This document shows positions 28,247 to 37,935 of a stretch of DNA of 64,000 nt, piece after piece. Each line of letters opens with the position of its first letter. The first letter of the stretch is position 1. Under the pieces are notes generated by a model. That model saw only the letters and a program-made list of their open reading frames with translations. It was not told the origin of the DNA and ran no database searches. Where the stretch lies: the NCBI RefSeq assembly GCF_026341125.1, contig NZ_JAPEOR010000003.1, positions 124,001 to 188,000 on the forward strand, read 5' to 3'. This stretch comes from Streptomyces sp. NBC_01142 (GTDB lineage Bacteria > Actinomycetota > Actinomycetes > Streptomycetales > Streptomycetaceae). The position numbers and the translations under genes were made by a program.

Positions 28247-29449
28247 TCAGGCCGACAGCTCCGGTGCGGAGAAGGGTTCCTCGTAGCCGAGCGCGGCGAG
28301 CACCGCGACCGAGTGCGCCACCGATGCGAGGGTGATGTGGCGGTGCCAGCCGTCGAACGAACGGCCCGCGTAGTCCCGCAGCCCCGACGCCTCCCCGGCG
28401 ACCGCCAGATCCGCGGCCACCCTGCGCGGCAGCTTCGTCATCCGCAGCAGAGTCGGCACCGGCACGCGATGGGCGTCGGTCAGCCACAGCCGGGCCGGCG
28501 GGCGCTGCGGATCGTGCCACTCTCCCAGCAGCCGCAACGGCCGCAACGGCCGTGCCCGCCCGCCGTGCTGTGCCGGCAGCTCCACCGGTACGGCAGCGGC
28601 CAGCACGGAGCGCGCGACGGGCACCGGGTCCGGATCCGCGTACTGGACCGGCCGCCGCAGTCCCTGCACCGACTGCAGGATGCGCTGCGCCGGGAGCGCC
28701 CCGGCCCCGTATCCGGGCAGGGCCGCGTCGGCGACGGAGAACAGGGCGGACGGGGTGACCCGTACCAGCACCGGCACCTGTGCCGCGGCGAAGCGCTGCA
28801 CGACGGCCTGTAAGCCGGCCCCGCGCCCGTCGATCACCACGGGTCGGGGCGGCAGTTGCCATTGGCGTACGGCTTCGAGCACCACGGCGGCCGCGCACTC
28901 GTCGCGCGTCTCTGGACGGATCTCGTCGGGTACCGAAGCCCGGTCGCGGCGCTCGGGGTCCCGTACCCATGTGTCGGGCAGGAACAGACGCCAGTTGACG
29001 GGCATGCTCATATGGGGCGTGGCGAACCACAGCCCGAACGCCTCCTGCCCGCGGAACATATGGCCCAGCTGAGGGTGGAGCCTGCGGCCCACGCCCACCG
29101 AGTGCTGACCGGCCTTCGGAATGGGCAGTGGCTCCACCACCCAGGCCATGGACGGCGCCATCTGTTCCAGCTGGAGCGCCAGTGCCGCCCGGATCGGCTG
29201 CCAGTCCCAGGTCGAGTCGGCGATGAAGTGGTGCAGATTCTGTTCCGCTTCGGGATGCCCCACGGCGGCTGCTATGTTGCGCACCGATTTGCGCCCTCGG
29301 GCGGTGAGCAGCCCTCGTACGTACTGCTCGCCCCGCTGCCGCTGGTCGCGACGGCGCAGGGAGGCGAAGAGCTCATGGCTCAGCTCTCCGAGTACCTCTC
29401 CGCTTCTGGGGCCGTGTGGGGGCGGGCTGGTGCGGGCGGACACATCCAT
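28247..29449 (-). CDS. IS701-type transposase-like protein, catalytically degenerate (copy 1)
   Basis: A 400-residue protein resembling IS701 DDE transposases: GEQYVRGLLTARGRKSVRNIA (40-60), a STWDW segment, PKAGQHSVGVGRR, and MPVNWRLFLPDTWVRD. Active family members have Asp-Asp just before the PKxGxxSVGV segment; here the pair is Glu106-Pro107. No terminal inverted repeats or target duplication were found and the frame is intact, so it is more likely a domesticated DNA-binding or regulatory protein than a mobile element. Codon 213 is TTA. A paralogue is encoded at 37936. Confidence 0.78.
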   Translation of the reverse strand: MDVSARTSPPPHGPRSGEVLGELSHELFASLRRRDQRQRGEQYVRGLLTARGRKSVRNIAAAVGHPEAEQNLHHFIADSTWDWQPIRAALALQLEQMAPSMAWVVEPLPIPKAGQHSVGVGRRLHPQLGHMFRGQEAFGLWFATPHMSMPVNWRLFLPDTWVRDPERRDRASVPDEIRPETRDECAAAVVLEAVRQWQLPPRPVVIDGRGAGLQAVVQRFAAAQVPVLVRVTPSALFSVADAALPGYGAGALPAQRILQSVQGLRRPVQYADPDPVPVARSVLAAAVPVELPAQHGGRARPLRPLRLLGEWHDPQRPPARLWLTDAHRVPVPTLLRMTKLPRRVAADLAVAGEASGLRDYAGRSFDGWHRHITLASVAHSVAVLAALGYEEPFSAPELSA

Positions 29450-30087
29450 GGCTCTCCCGGTTCTTCGGCAGTGTGTGCGACTGCCTTCTCACGGTCTCCG
29501 TGCACCCCCGTCCGCCACGAGGTCGACCCGCCACCGCTTTGGCCCGCGCACCGGGTGCCGGGCCACACCGTGCGCGGACAGCAACCGGCGGTGCACCGGC
29601 CGTCCGTGGCACGACGCGTGAGTTCTCGCCTCACCTGTCCGACCCCGCAGGACGGCAGACTTGACATTCTTGAGACCGAACCGGCGCGAATTGCCGAGGC
29701 CAGGGAGGCAGGTGAGGCGTACGTGCCGACGGCCGGACGAACTGTCGCGCCGACGAGCGGATTTCACCGTCTGCCCAGCACTGATGCGGTGCACCGCCCG
29801 GTGCGGCAGGTGTCTCGGCGATATGGGAATTTTGGCTGCCGGTGCATGTGGACAATCTGCTCTGCCCTCACACCACTTGGACTGTGGTGGGGCGCACTGC
29901 CGCCCCGGTGACCCACGTTTCCGCAGCGTACGGGCGTGACGGCTGGTGGTCGGACCACCTTCCGGACGCTTCGCGGTGGTGATCCGGTCACTGCGTCCGA
30001 TCAGGGTTGACTGAGGCATCTGACTGAAAATAGGTTCACGGTGGATTGCGGCCCGGGGCCGCGGCAACCGTCTGGGGGGTCGGTACT
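29450..30087. other. Intergenic region upstream of the PucR/GAF gene
   Basis: About 640 bp between two divergent regulatory-type genes. A TTGACA hexamer sits at 29661. I see no credible gene, ARE or terminator. It should hold both promoters. Confidence 0.5.
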
Positions 30088-32037
30088 GTGACGGACGGGG
30101 CGTCTTCTGACGCATTTGCGTTCAAAGTATTGGAATTGCTGGCGCGGGAAGCGCCCGCGGGGGAGTTGGAGGGCCTCCTCGACGCGGCCCGCCGTGCTGC
30201 CGTCGATCCGGTCGAGCTGGCCCGGATGGAGCAGGCCACCCAACTGGGGCTGTGCGTACTGGCGCTGTTCGGTCACCGGCAAAAACGCGAGGCGGATCTC
30301 GCGGCGCTCGTCGACACGGCTCGCGATCTGACGTTCCCCCACGGACTCGACAGTCTGCTGCGGGTGATCATCCGTCAGGCACGTCGGCTGCTCGGCTTCG
30401 ACATGGCCTACATCAGCCTGCTCGACGACGACGGCGGCTGGTCCATCCGCACCTCCGAGGGGGAGACCACCGCGCTCAACGTGGGGCTGCGGGTGGAGCC
30501 CGGCTACGGCTTCGGTGACGCGGTCACCACCAAGAACGCCGCGTTCTGGACCGCCGACTATCTCAAGGACGAGCGCATACAGCACAGCGAGCGCATCGAC
30601 GACGTGGTGCGCGCCGAGGGCCAGCGCGCGATCCTCGCCGTACCGCTGCACCGTGGCGGCGCCCCGTTCGGCGCGCTGTACGGCTCCGACCGTACGGTGC
30701 GTCATTTCACGCCCGACGAGGTCGGGCTGATGCGCACCCTCGCCGACCTCGCCGCCGTCGCCATCGACAAGTCCAGCGTCCTCGACCAGGCACACGCCGA
30801 CGTCAACGATCTCGAACACGACTCCTACCGGGCCCAGTTGTCGCTGACGCGGGTGCGGGGCCTGGTCGACACCCACAGCAAACTGATCGGCCTGGCACTG
30901 GGCGGCAGCGATCTGACCGCGATCACCGTCGCGGCCGGCCATGCGCTGGACGGCACCCTCGTGGTGCGCGATCCCGGCGGCCGGACCCTGACGGCCACCG
31001 GGGAGCTGCCCGGCGTGGACGAGCCGACCGTCGCCGAGGCCGTCCTGGACGCCCACGCCCGGCGCAGACCCGTAGGGCTCAGCAACGGCATCTGGATAGT
31101 CCCCCTGGACGCGAGCGGCGAGAACCTCGGCGCGCTGTTCCTGCGCCCGGCCGCGGAGTTGACGCCGGAGGACGAACAGATGCTCCAGCTCGCCGCGCAG
31201 GCGGTCACGATGGTGATGCTGCTGCAGCGCAGCACGGTCATCGCCGAAGGCCCGGTGCGGGACGAACTCCTCGACGACCTGCTGGCCGACCCGCCGCGCC
31301 CGCAGCATCAGCTCGCCGACCGCGCTCGCCGCCTCGGCATCGACCTGGACGAACCGCATGTCGTGGTGGTGGCGCGCCCCGAGGGAGGGGAGCAGGGCCG
31401 GGCCGGCGTCTGGGCCTCCTCGTACGCCCACCGCATGGGCGGCCTCAAAGGGGTGCGTGCGGGCTGTGTGATGCTGATGCTGCCGGGTTCGGACGCCTCC
31501 GACGGCGCCTGGCGCGTATCGGCCGAGTTATCGCCGCTGCTCGGCCACCCCGTCTCGGTCGCCGCATCCGGGCCCGGGTACGGGCCCGCCGCCATGGCCC
31601 GCGTGTACCGGGAGGCGATGCGCACCCTGGACGCGCTGACCCTGCTGCGCGGCATCGGGGCCACCGCGGCCACCAGTGATCTGGGCTTCCTCGGACTGCT
31701 GCTCTCGGACGACCATGACATCGACGGTTTCGTCGCCTCGGCCATCGGCCCGGTGCTGGACTACGACGCCCAGCGCCTCACCGAACTCACCAAGACCCTG
31801 CAGGCGTACTTCGACTCGGACCGCAGCCCCACGTACGCGGCCGAGGCACTGCACGTCCACCCCAACACCGTCTCGCGTCGTCTGGAGCGGATCACCGAAC
31901 TTCTGGGGCCCGACTGGCAGAAGCCCCAGCAGGCCCTGGAGGTGCAGCTCGCGCTGAAGCTTCAGCGCACACGCCGGGCTCTCGAAGTGCGCCGCCCCGA
32001 CGGGGCACACCGCCACGGGGGCGGCCAGGGCGGATGA
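30088..32037 (+). CDS. GAF-PucR family transcriptional regulator
   Basis: A 649-residue cytoplasmic regulator. A GAF sensor domain (about 95-235: FPHGLDSLLRVIIRQARRLLGFDMAYISLLDDDG) is followed by a linker/GGDEF-like region and a PucR C-terminal HTH (~570-635: YAAEALHVHPNTVSRRLERITELLG). The GTG at 30088 follows GGGGGGT. Codon 481 is TTA, making it a bldA target. It converges on the 3-hydroxyanthranilate operon and could sense an aromatic intermediate through the GAF domain. Confidence 0.88.
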   Translation: MTDGASSDAFAFKVLELLAREAPAGELEGLLDAARRAAVDPVELARMEQATQLGLCVLALFGHRQKREADLAALVDTARDLTFPHGLDSLLRVIIRQARRLLGFDMAYISLLDDDGGWSIRTSEGETTALNVGLRVEPGYGFGDAVTTKNAAFWTADYLKDERIQHSERIDDVVRAEGQRAILAVPLHRGGAPFGALYGSDRTVRHFTPDEVGLMRTLADLAAVAIDKSSVLDQAHADVNDLEHDSYRAQLSLTRVRGLVDTHSKLIGLALGGSDLTAITVAAGHALDGTLVVRDPGGRTLTATGELPGVDEPTVAEAVLDAHARRRPVGLSNGIWIVPLDASGENLGALFLRPAAELTPEDEQMLQLAAQAVTMVMLLQRSTVIAEGPVRDELLDDLLADPPRPQHQLADRARRLGIDLDEPHVVVVARPEGGEQGRAGVWASSYAHRMGGLKGVRAGCVMLMLPGSDASDGAWRVSAELSPLLGHPVSVAASGPGYGPAAMARVYREAMRTLDALTLLRGIGATAATSDLGFLGLLLSDDHDIDGFVASAIGPVLDYDAQRLTELTKTLQAYFDSDRSPTYAAEALHVHPNTVSRRLERITELLGPDWQKPQQALEVQLALKLQRTRRALEVRRPDGAHRHGGGQGG

Positions 32038-32104
32038 GGTGGCGGCGCGGGCCCCGCCTCGCCGCGCCGGGCAGCGTGGTCCCCGGTGGACCCCGGCCGG
32101 CCGG

Positions 32105-32446
32105 TCAGCCCGCCGGTGCTTCGAGTGCCGCGCCGCGCCCGGCCAGCGCGGTGATGTCGTGGACACCCTCGACCGTGGCCTCCACATCGAAGGAGAACCG
32201 TACGACCGGCGGACGCCCGATCAGTTCGGCGGCCCGGGAGGGCAGCGGCGCCGCGGCGGCTTCGGCGGACTCCCACAGGAGCACCGCGCCCCAGCGGTCG
32301 GTCGCGGCGTCCGAGATCCAGAACTTCAGCCGCAGCCCTTCGATCCGGGAGAAGCGGTCCACGGCCTCGTCCCGCAGAAAGCCGCGCAGCGACTCGATGG
32401 TCTGCCCGGATCCTGCCAGGTCCCACCAGACGACTACCGCGTGCAT
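32105..32446 (-). CDS. YdhR-like dimeric alpha+beta barrel protein
   Basis: A 113-residue protein resembling the YdhR putative monooxygenase family: FRIEGLR-type segment VDRFSRIEGLRLKFWISD (~30-46), RWGAVLLWESAEAA (~52-65), and RPPVVRFSFDVEATVEGV at the C-terminus. Small barrels of this kind include cofactor-free quinol monooxygenases. It starts 13 nt inside the end of the PhzE gene, so it is translationally coupled. It may oxidise or shield an aminophenol, but its activity is unproven. Confidence 0.75.
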   Translation of the reverse strand: MHAVVVWWDLAGSGQTIESLRGFLRDEAVDRFSRIEGLRLKFWISDAATDRWGAVLLWESAEAAAAPLPSRAAELIGRPPVVRFSFDVEATVEGVHDITALAGRGAALEAPAG

Positions 32447-34323
32447 GAAACCACCTCGTTGAGAAGGGAACCGAGGATCCGCGGGCCGTCCTGGGTCAGT
32501 ACGGACTCGGCGTGGAACTGCATCGAGGCGAAGCCCCGGCCTCGCAGGCCGTGCACCTCGCCCGTCGCCGGGTCGCGGCTGACCTCGACCGCACCGATCA
32601 CGGGGTGCTCGAAGGTGTCCGTGTCGCTGCGCGCGGCGAAGGTGTTGTAGAAGCCCACCCGCTCGCTCCGGCCGAACAGATCGATGGTGCGCTGCGTGCC
32701 CTGGTTCGGCACGGTACGGCGGACCAGATCCAGACCGAGCAGCGTGCTGAGCACCTGATGGCTCAGGCACTCCGCCATGAACGGGCGCCGCTCCTCGAGC
32801 AGTTGGGACACCGCAGCGCGCAGATGGGCGATCTTCGGGTGCCGCGCGTCACGGGGATCGCCGGGGCCGGGCCCCATGACGACCAGGTCGTGGGCGTCGA
32901 AGTCGTACCTCTCGTCGAACCTGCGCACCGTCACCTGCGGGCCCAGGGCCCGAAGCTGGTGGGCGATCATCGCGGTGAAGGTGTCCTCGGCGTCGATCAC
33001 CAGCACCTTGCGCCCGGTGAGCTCCTCGACGGCCCGGTCCTGGCCGCCCGGCTCCTCGAGCCAGAAGCCGGCGATGCCGTCGTTGCGTGCCGACAGCGCC
33101 GCGCGTACGTCGGGGTGTGCGGAGAACCGGGTGGGCTCCTGCTCGCCGAGCGCGGCCAGCAGCCCGGAGGCCTTGGCGCGTGTCTCGTGCACCTCGGAGT
33201 CCGGGTCGGAGTGGCGCACCAGCGTCGCGCCGACGCCGATCCGCAGCCGGCCGTCCGCCGCGATGTCGGCGGTACGGATCAGAATCGAGGAGTCCAGGGT
33301 CCGGTTGCCCGAGGCGTCCTTGCCGATCAGGGCGGCGACGCCGCTGTAGTAGCCGCGCCCGGCGGGCTCGTAGCGGCTGATCACCTTTGCGGCGTTCTCC
33401 AGCGGCGAACCGGTCACCGTCGGCGCGAACAGTGTCTCGCGCAGGATGTCGCGGACATCGCGTCGGGTGTGCCCCTCGATGAAGTACTCGGTGTGCGCGA
33501 GACGCGCCATCTCCTTGAGGTACGGACCGATCACCCGGCCGCCCGAGGGGCAGATCCGGGCCATCATCTTCAGCTCCTCGTCGACGACCATGTACAGCTC
33601 GTCGGCCTCCTTGTTGTCGGCGAGGAAGGACATCACTCCATCGAGGGTCGGGCCGCCCGACGGATAGCGGTAGGTGCCGCTGATCGGGTTCATCACGGCC
33701 ATGCCGTCGTGGACGCTGATGTGTCGCTCGGGGGTGGCGCCCACGAAGGTGCGCTCACCGGTGTGGACCAGGAAGGTCCAGTACGCGCCTGACTCGCGTT
33801 CCATCAGCCGGCGGAAGAAGGACAGCGCGGCGCTCGGCGAGAAACCGGGCAGCTGCGCGGTGAAGGACCGTTTGATCACGAAGTTGGCGCCCTCACCGGT
33901 GCCTATCTCGTCCGTGATGACCCGGCGGACGATGTCGGCGTACTCCTCGTCGGCCACATCGAAATGGCCGTCGGTCAGTTTCACCGGCTCGTTCGGCAGC
34001 CGCAGCAGAGTCTCGGAGACCGGCAGTGTCTGCTGTGCGCGCACGCTCATCGCGATCAGCGGCTCGCCGTCGTCGTGCGAGGCGAAGCCCCGCTCCGCGA
34101 TCTGCCGGTACGGAATGAGGGCGAGCACCTCGTGACCGGCGCCGGTCCCGGTGCTGGCCGGCAGCGGCAGCTCGGCGAGCGACGCGCAGGGCGCGGCGTC
34201 GGTCAGCAGTACTTCAAGGGTTTCCCAGCCCGTGGCCTCGGGGCGGTGGAGCAGCGCGAACGTGGGCGCGGAGCCGTCCAGGATCCGCGTCAGGAGGTCG
34301 GGCGTGCCGGTCTGCCTTGCCAT
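32434..34323 (-). CDS. phzE: PhzE-type 2-amino-2-deoxyisochorismate synthase
   Basis: A 629-residue fusion making ADIC from chorismate and glutamine. The N-terminal chorismate-binding domain (1-~400) has IKRSFTAQ, GATPERHISV, MNPISGTYRYP, and the end block GRGYYSG followed by LIRTA and GVGATLVRHSDP. The C-terminal glutamine amidotransferase (~435-629) has the nucleophile Cys519 in AECLSHQ, with the His and Glu in QFHAES. Residue pattern and fusion order match PhzE rather than anthranilate synthase. The start is ATG 34323 after AAAGGA. It works directly upstream of PhzD. Confidence 0.94.
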   Translation of the reverse strand: MARQTGTPDLLTRILDGSAPTFALLHRPEATGWETLEVLLTDAAPCASLAELPLPASTGTGAGHEVLALIPYRQIAERGFASHDDGEPLIAMSVRAQQTLPVSETLLRLPNEPVKLTDGHFDVADEEYADIVRRVITDEIGTGEGANFVIKRSFTAQLPGFSPSAALSFFRRLMERESGAYWTFLVHTGERTFVGATPERHISVHDGMAVMNPISGTYRYPSGGPTLDGVMSFLADNKEADELYMVVDEELKMMARICPSGGRVIGPYLKEMARLAHTEYFIEGHTRRDVRDILRETLFAPTVTGSPLENAAKVISRYEPAGRGYYSGVAALIGKDASGNRTLDSSILIRTADIAADGRLRIGVGATLVRHSDPDSEVHETRAKASGLLAALGEQEPTRFSAHPDVRAALSARNDGIAGFWLEEPGGQDRAVEELTGRKVLVIDAEDTFTAMIAHQLRALGPQVTVRRFDERYDFDAHDLVVMGPGPGDPRDARHPKIAHLRAAVSQLLEERRPFMAECLSHQVLSTLLGLDLVRRTVPNQGTQRTIDLFGRSERVGFYNTFAARSDTDTFEHPVIGAVEVSRDPATGEVHGLRGRGFASMQFHAESVLTQDGPRILGSLLNEVVSCTR

Positions 34324-34340
34324 GGGGGTTCCTTTCGCGG

Positions 34341-34997
34341 TCAACGGAGTGCCTCGGCCGTACCGAGTTCGTCGAGCACCGACTTGGTGGCGGCGACGCG
34401 GGCACAGCGCTGGGCCGCGTACTGAAGGGCGAGCCGGTGGTAGGCGGCCGAGAAGTCCGCTACGGCATCGGCGACCACGAAGGGCTGGATGTCGTGGGTG
34501 AAGGCGTCCACCGCGGTCATCAGCACGCCGACATGGGCGTAGACACCGCAGATGATCAGCTGGTCACGACCGTGCGCCCGCATCCGCTCCAGGAGGTCGG
34601 ACTGGAAGAAGGCGCTGTAGCGCCACTTGGTGAACACCCAGTCGCCTTCGGCCGGCTCCAGGGGCTCGACGACCCGGCGGTGTTCGGGGGAGGTGCGCAT
34701 GCCCGGGCCCCAGAAGTCGGCCAGCAGGCCGCGTTGCTCGGGCGTCATCCCGCCCGGCTGAGCGGTGTAGGCCACCGGAACACCCAGTCCGGCACACCGC
34801 CGGCGCAGGAGCGCCGCGTTGCGGACCAGGGCCTCGCCCGGCGAGGCGTCCTGCGGGAAGGGCTTGAGGAAGTACTCCTGCATGTCGTGGACGAGCAGGA
34901 CGGCGCGTTGTGGATCGGCCTGCCAGTCGACGGCGGTCGGCGGCAGTTCGCCCGGCTCGGGCAGGTCGTAGGGCTCGATGGGAGGTATGCCGGCCAT
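34341..34997 (-). CDS. phzD: PhzD-type isochorismatase
   Basis: A 218-residue hydrolase cleaving ADIC to trans-2,3-dihydro-3-hydroxyanthranilate (DHHA) and pyruvate. Conserved features: IEPYDLP near the N-terminus, the catalytic Asp in [11 protein letters not shown], the Lys in [14 protein letters not shown], and [18 protein letters not shown] with [16 protein letters not shown]. The ATG at 34997 follows AAAGGA. No aryl carrier domain is fused, unlike EntB. It lies 17 nt before phzE in the same operon. Confidence 0.95.
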   Translation of the reverse strand: MAGIPPIEPYDLPEPGELPPTAVDWQADPQRAVLLVHDMQEYFLKPFPQDASPGEALVRNAALLRRRCAGLGVPVAYTAQPGGMTPEQRGLLADFWGPGMRTSPEHRRVVEPLEPAEGDWVFTKWRYSAFFQSDLLERMRAHGRDQLIICGVYAHVGVLMTAVDAFTHDIQPFVVADAVADFSAAYHRLALQYAAQRCARVAATKSVLDELGTAEALR

Positions 34998-35133
34998 GCT
35001 GCGGGCGGTCCTTTCTGGGCCAGGTCCTGTCCGGTCGGTCGGGCCGGATCCGGGAGCGGGTCCGGGGCGTGCGAGCACAAGGCGGAGGATCGCCCTCGTA
35101 CGGGACGTACGTGGGCGCCGCCGGCGACATCGC

Positions 35134-35165
35134 GTGGGGGCACCTCCCAGCCGTAGCCGGGGGAG
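35134..35165. repeat. Streptomyces intergenic palindromic (REP-like) element
   Basis: GTGGGGGCACCTCCCAG, a short spacer, and GCCGGGGGAG form the widespread Streptomyces GGGGGCACCTCCC...GGGGGAG palindrome. It sits in the 210-bp gap between the dehydrogenase and phzD and could form an RNA hairpin that adjusts operon expression. Confidence 0.6.
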
Positions 35166-35207
35166 TGCGTGCCAGGGGGCGGTGCGGGCGGGGTTCTCCC
35201 ACACGCC

Positions 35208-35978
35208 CTAGACCCCGAGGGCTGCTCCGCCGTCGACGGTGAGGTCGTGCATGGTGATGTGGCCGGCCTGGTCCGACAGCAGGAACGCAACGGCGTGCGC
35301 GACGTCCTCGGGACGGGCGACCTTGCCCAGCGGGATCCCGACGCGGTACGCGGCGGGGTCGCCGGCGACGGACGCGGTGGCGGCGGTCTGTGCCGTGTGC
35401 ATGCCGCGCAGCATCGGGGTGTCCGTGGAGCCGGGGGCAACCAGGTTGCAGCGGATGTTGTGCTTGGCGACCTCGAGGCCCAGGCACTTGGTGAAGGCCG
35501 TCGCCGCCGCCTTGGACGCGGCGTAGGCGGCCATCGCCGTACGAGCGGTACCGGCGGCGTTGGACGCCACGGTGACGATGGCCCCCCGATTGCGCGGGAT
35601 CATCCGGTTGACGGCGGCGCGGGAGGTGAAGAAGACGCCGTTGGTGTTGACGGCGAGAGTGGCGATCCAGTCCTCGTCGGTCAGGTCGCGGGCCTCTGCC
35701 AGCCGCAGCACACCCGCCGCGTTCACCAGACAGTCGATCGGGCCCAGTTCCCGTTCGACCCTGTCCATCAGCGCCTCGACCTCGGTGCTCGATGTGACAT
35801 CGGCGGGATAGGCCCGTACCGGCAGTCCGTCGGCCACGAGCTTCTCGACGGTCGTGGCCAGCCGTACGGGATCCAGATCCACGGCGGCGACAGTGACCTC
35901 CCGCTCGGCGAGCAGCCGGGCGACTGCCTCGCCGATACCGCCGGCCGCCCCGGTCACCAGGGCGAATGTGCCTTCCAT
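35208..35978 (-). CDS. 2,3-dihydro-3-hydroxyanthranilate dehydrogenase (EntA-like SDR)
   Basis: A 256-residue short-chain dehydrogenase. NAD-binding LVTGAAGGIGEAVARLL (~7-23), VNAAGVLRL, the catalytic Ser region VTVASNAAG, the YxxxK motif YAASK, and a VAPGSTDTPM segment, as in EntA/DhbA. Its place between phzC and phzD predicts that it aromatises DHHA to 3-hydroxyanthranilate, bypassing kynurenine. The ATG at 35978 has GGAGA upstream; an ATG 15 nt earlier has none. Confidence 0.88.
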   Translation of the reverse strand: MEGTFALVTGAAGGIGEAVARLLAEREVTVAAVDLDPVRLATTVEKLVADGLPVRAYPADVTSSTEVEALMDRVERELGPIDCLVNAAGVLRLAEARDLTDEDWIATLAVNTNGVFFTSRAAVNRMIPRNRGAIVTVASNAAGTARTAMAAYAASKAAATAFTKCLGLEVAKHNIRCNLVAPGSTDTPMLRGMHTAQTAATASVAGDPAAYRVGIPLGKVARPEDVAHAVAFLLSDQAGHITMHDLTVDGGAALGV

Positions 35979-36029
35979 GTGTGCTGTCTCCATAACTGCC
36001 GTATCGGCGAGAGGGGGAAGGGGCGTCCG

Positions 36030-37202
36030 TCAGCCGCGCCACGCCGAGACGACGTCGATGGCCTGCTGCGGGTTCAGACGGGGATCGCAGAAGCTGAGGT
36101 ACTTGTCACCGAGGCGGTCCAGGCCCGCCGCGTCGCGGACGCACTCGGTGACGGCCTCGGGGGTGGTCTCCAGATGGAGCCCGGCGGCGTTGCCGCCGTT
36201 CCCGGCGACCGCGCACTGGAAGTCCTCGACCTCGCGGACGACGGTCTCGACGTAACGGGTCTTCAGACCGTCCGGGCCGGTGACCGTATTGCCGTGCATC
36301 GGGTCGGACAGCCACAGGACCGGGTGCCCGCCGGCCGCGGCAGCCTTGACCAGCGCGGGCAGTTTGGCGGCCGCGTTCTGCACGCCCATGCGGGCGATCA
36401 GAGTGAGGCGGCCGGGGCTGCGCTGGGGGTCCAGACGCTCGCACAGGGCCAGCAGTTCGTCGGGCGTCATGGTCGGACCGACCTTGACGGCGACGGGGTT
36501 GGAGATCGCGGCGAGCAGCGCGATGTGTGCGCCGTCCAGCTGACGGGTGCGCTCGCCGACCCAGGGCCAGTGGGTCGAGGTCAGCAGCAGCGAGCCGTCC
36601 GGTTCGCGGCGCAGCAGGGGGAGTTCGTAGTCCAGCAGGAGCGCCTCGTGGCTGGTCCAGACGGGGACCTCGAGCTCGGGGCGCAGGGACGCGCCGCGCC
36701 AGCCGAGGAAGTGCATGGTGTCGCTGGCGGCCCGGTAGCCCGTGAGCAGGTGGCGCGGGTCGGGGCGGCGCAGCTCCGGGTCCGGCTCCGGCCGGTTGAC
36801 CATATGACCGCGGTAGACGGGCAGTTCGGTGCCGCCCACGGTCTCGGTGGGGGAGGAGCGGGGCTTGCCGTACTGTCCGGCGATCCGGCCCACCCGCAGC
36901 ACGGGCTTGGCCGACGCGAGCTTCATGGTCCCGGCGAGCACATCGAGAAGGGCGACCTTGCGGGTGACATCGTCCGGGGTGGACTCGGCGGGATCCTCCG
37001 CGCAGTCGCCGGTCTGGAGGACCTGCAGATGGCCCGCCGCGGCCTCCATGAGCAGGGCGCGCAGCCGGCGTACGGCGTCGACGTCGACCAGAGTCGGCAT
37101 CCGGCTCAGGTCGAGCCGGACGTCGTCGAGGCTCGGGTCGTCGCCCCATCCGGGCTGTTGCGAGGCAGGAAGCGTACGGAGACGGGAAACTGTGTCGATC
37201 AT
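36030..37202 (-). CDS. phzC: Class II DAHP synthase (PhzC-type)
   Basis: A 390-residue enzyme condensing PEP and erythrose-4-phosphate into DAHP, the entry to the shikimate pathway. Motifs: LQTGDCAED (63-71), RVGRIAGQYGKPRSSPTE (102-119), MGVQNAAAKLPALVKAA, WLSDPMHGNT and CDPRLNPQQA. It is shorter than primary-metabolic class II enzymes (about 450 residues) and lacks much of the N-terminal extension linked to feedback control, as do many pathway-dedicated copies. First gene of the leftward 3-hydroxyanthranilate operon. Confidence 0.94.
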   Translation of the reverse strand: MIDTVSRLRTLPASQQPGWGDDPSLDDVRLDLSRMPTLVDVDAVRRLRALLMEAAAGHLQVLQTGDCAEDPAESTPDDVTRKVALLDVLAGTMKLASAKPVLRVGRIAGQYGKPRSSPTETVGGTELPVYRGHMVNRPEPDPELRRPDPRHLLTGYRAASDTMHFLGWRGASLRPELEVPVWTSHEALLLDYELPLLRREPDGSLLLTSTHWPWVGERTRQLDGAHIALLAAISNPVAVKVGPTMTPDELLALCERLDPQRSPGRLTLIARMGVQNAAAKLPALVKAAAAGGHPVLWLSDPMHGNTVTGPDGLKTRYVETVVREVEDFQCAVAGNGGNAAGLHLETTPEAVTECVRDAAGLDRLGDKYLSFCDPRLNPQQAIDVVSAWRG

Positions 37203-37935
37203 GAAAAACCCCTAGGCAGGGCGTACGGAACAAGGCTGGCGGACGGCTGGTTCTCGGAAGACACGTGGGGGAGCGGGGTGTCCGACGGGGACGACCGGCA
37301 TACGGGGGATGGAGTGTCGGTGCCCCCGTCGGAGTGATGGGGCCGGGTCACGGCTGTCGCAGTGCACCTCGATGCGCCGGTCACGTTCGTGACGCGCCCG
37401 GCTGGACCGGGCCGCGCATGACGAGCGCTCCTCTTCGTGGTGATTCGCTTGGGATTCGCGATCGTGCGAATGCGACTATCGACGCGGAGGAAGTCCCGGT
37501 GCAATGGCGTGGGTTCTAATTCGTCAAGTGGGGAAGAAGTGGCGGGACAGGGCATGGGCCTCGGGAGGATGTGCGGGGATATCGCATCGTCGCGCTTCGG
37601 CTTCGTCGCAGCTCAAGGGTGCTGTGGAGGAGGCCGAAGAGCGCGGGATCGATGCCGTCGATCGGAATGCTGTGCATCGCGAACGCATGGGCCGACGAGA
37701 TGGATCGGGCGAATCGGAAAATGAACGCGAATGCATCCGCCGAGGCTCGCAGGATGAATGAAAGAATGCAGATTTCCCGGGGAAACGGCCACTGCCCCGA
37801 CCGCAGTGCGTCAAGTCGCCCGGGGAACCGGGGCAGAGCTTCGCGGGGCCGGTGACGCCCCGGCGCGCCCGGCCCGGGGCAGGTGCTCCGCGGACACCGT
37901 CCGCGTGTCCGCCGGTGGCCGGCTCACCCCGGCCG
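37203..37935. other. Long intergenic region upstream of the phzC operon
   Basis: About 730 bp without a supported gene. It must carry the promoter for the leftward phzC operon and the 3' end of the second transposase-like gene. The 37480-37800 part is visibly less GC-rich than its surroundings. An 85-codon rightward frame at 37504-37761 encodes a charged, acidic-helical stretch, but has no ribosome binding site or recognisable family. Confidence 0.5.

Noticed and set aside
37290..37330. CATACGG-containing sequence considered as a fourth ARE
   Set aside because: Only one weak half-site, with no matching partner at the right spacing.
35169..37337. 722-codon rightward open frame opposite the SDR and DAHP synthase genes
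   Set aside because: Antisense shadow of two strongly conserved enzymes; no motifs or ribosome binding site.
37504..37761. 85-codon rightward frame with an acidic helical stretch
   Set aside because: No ribosome binding site, unusual codon use at the start and no recognisable family. Kept only as a note in the gap entry.
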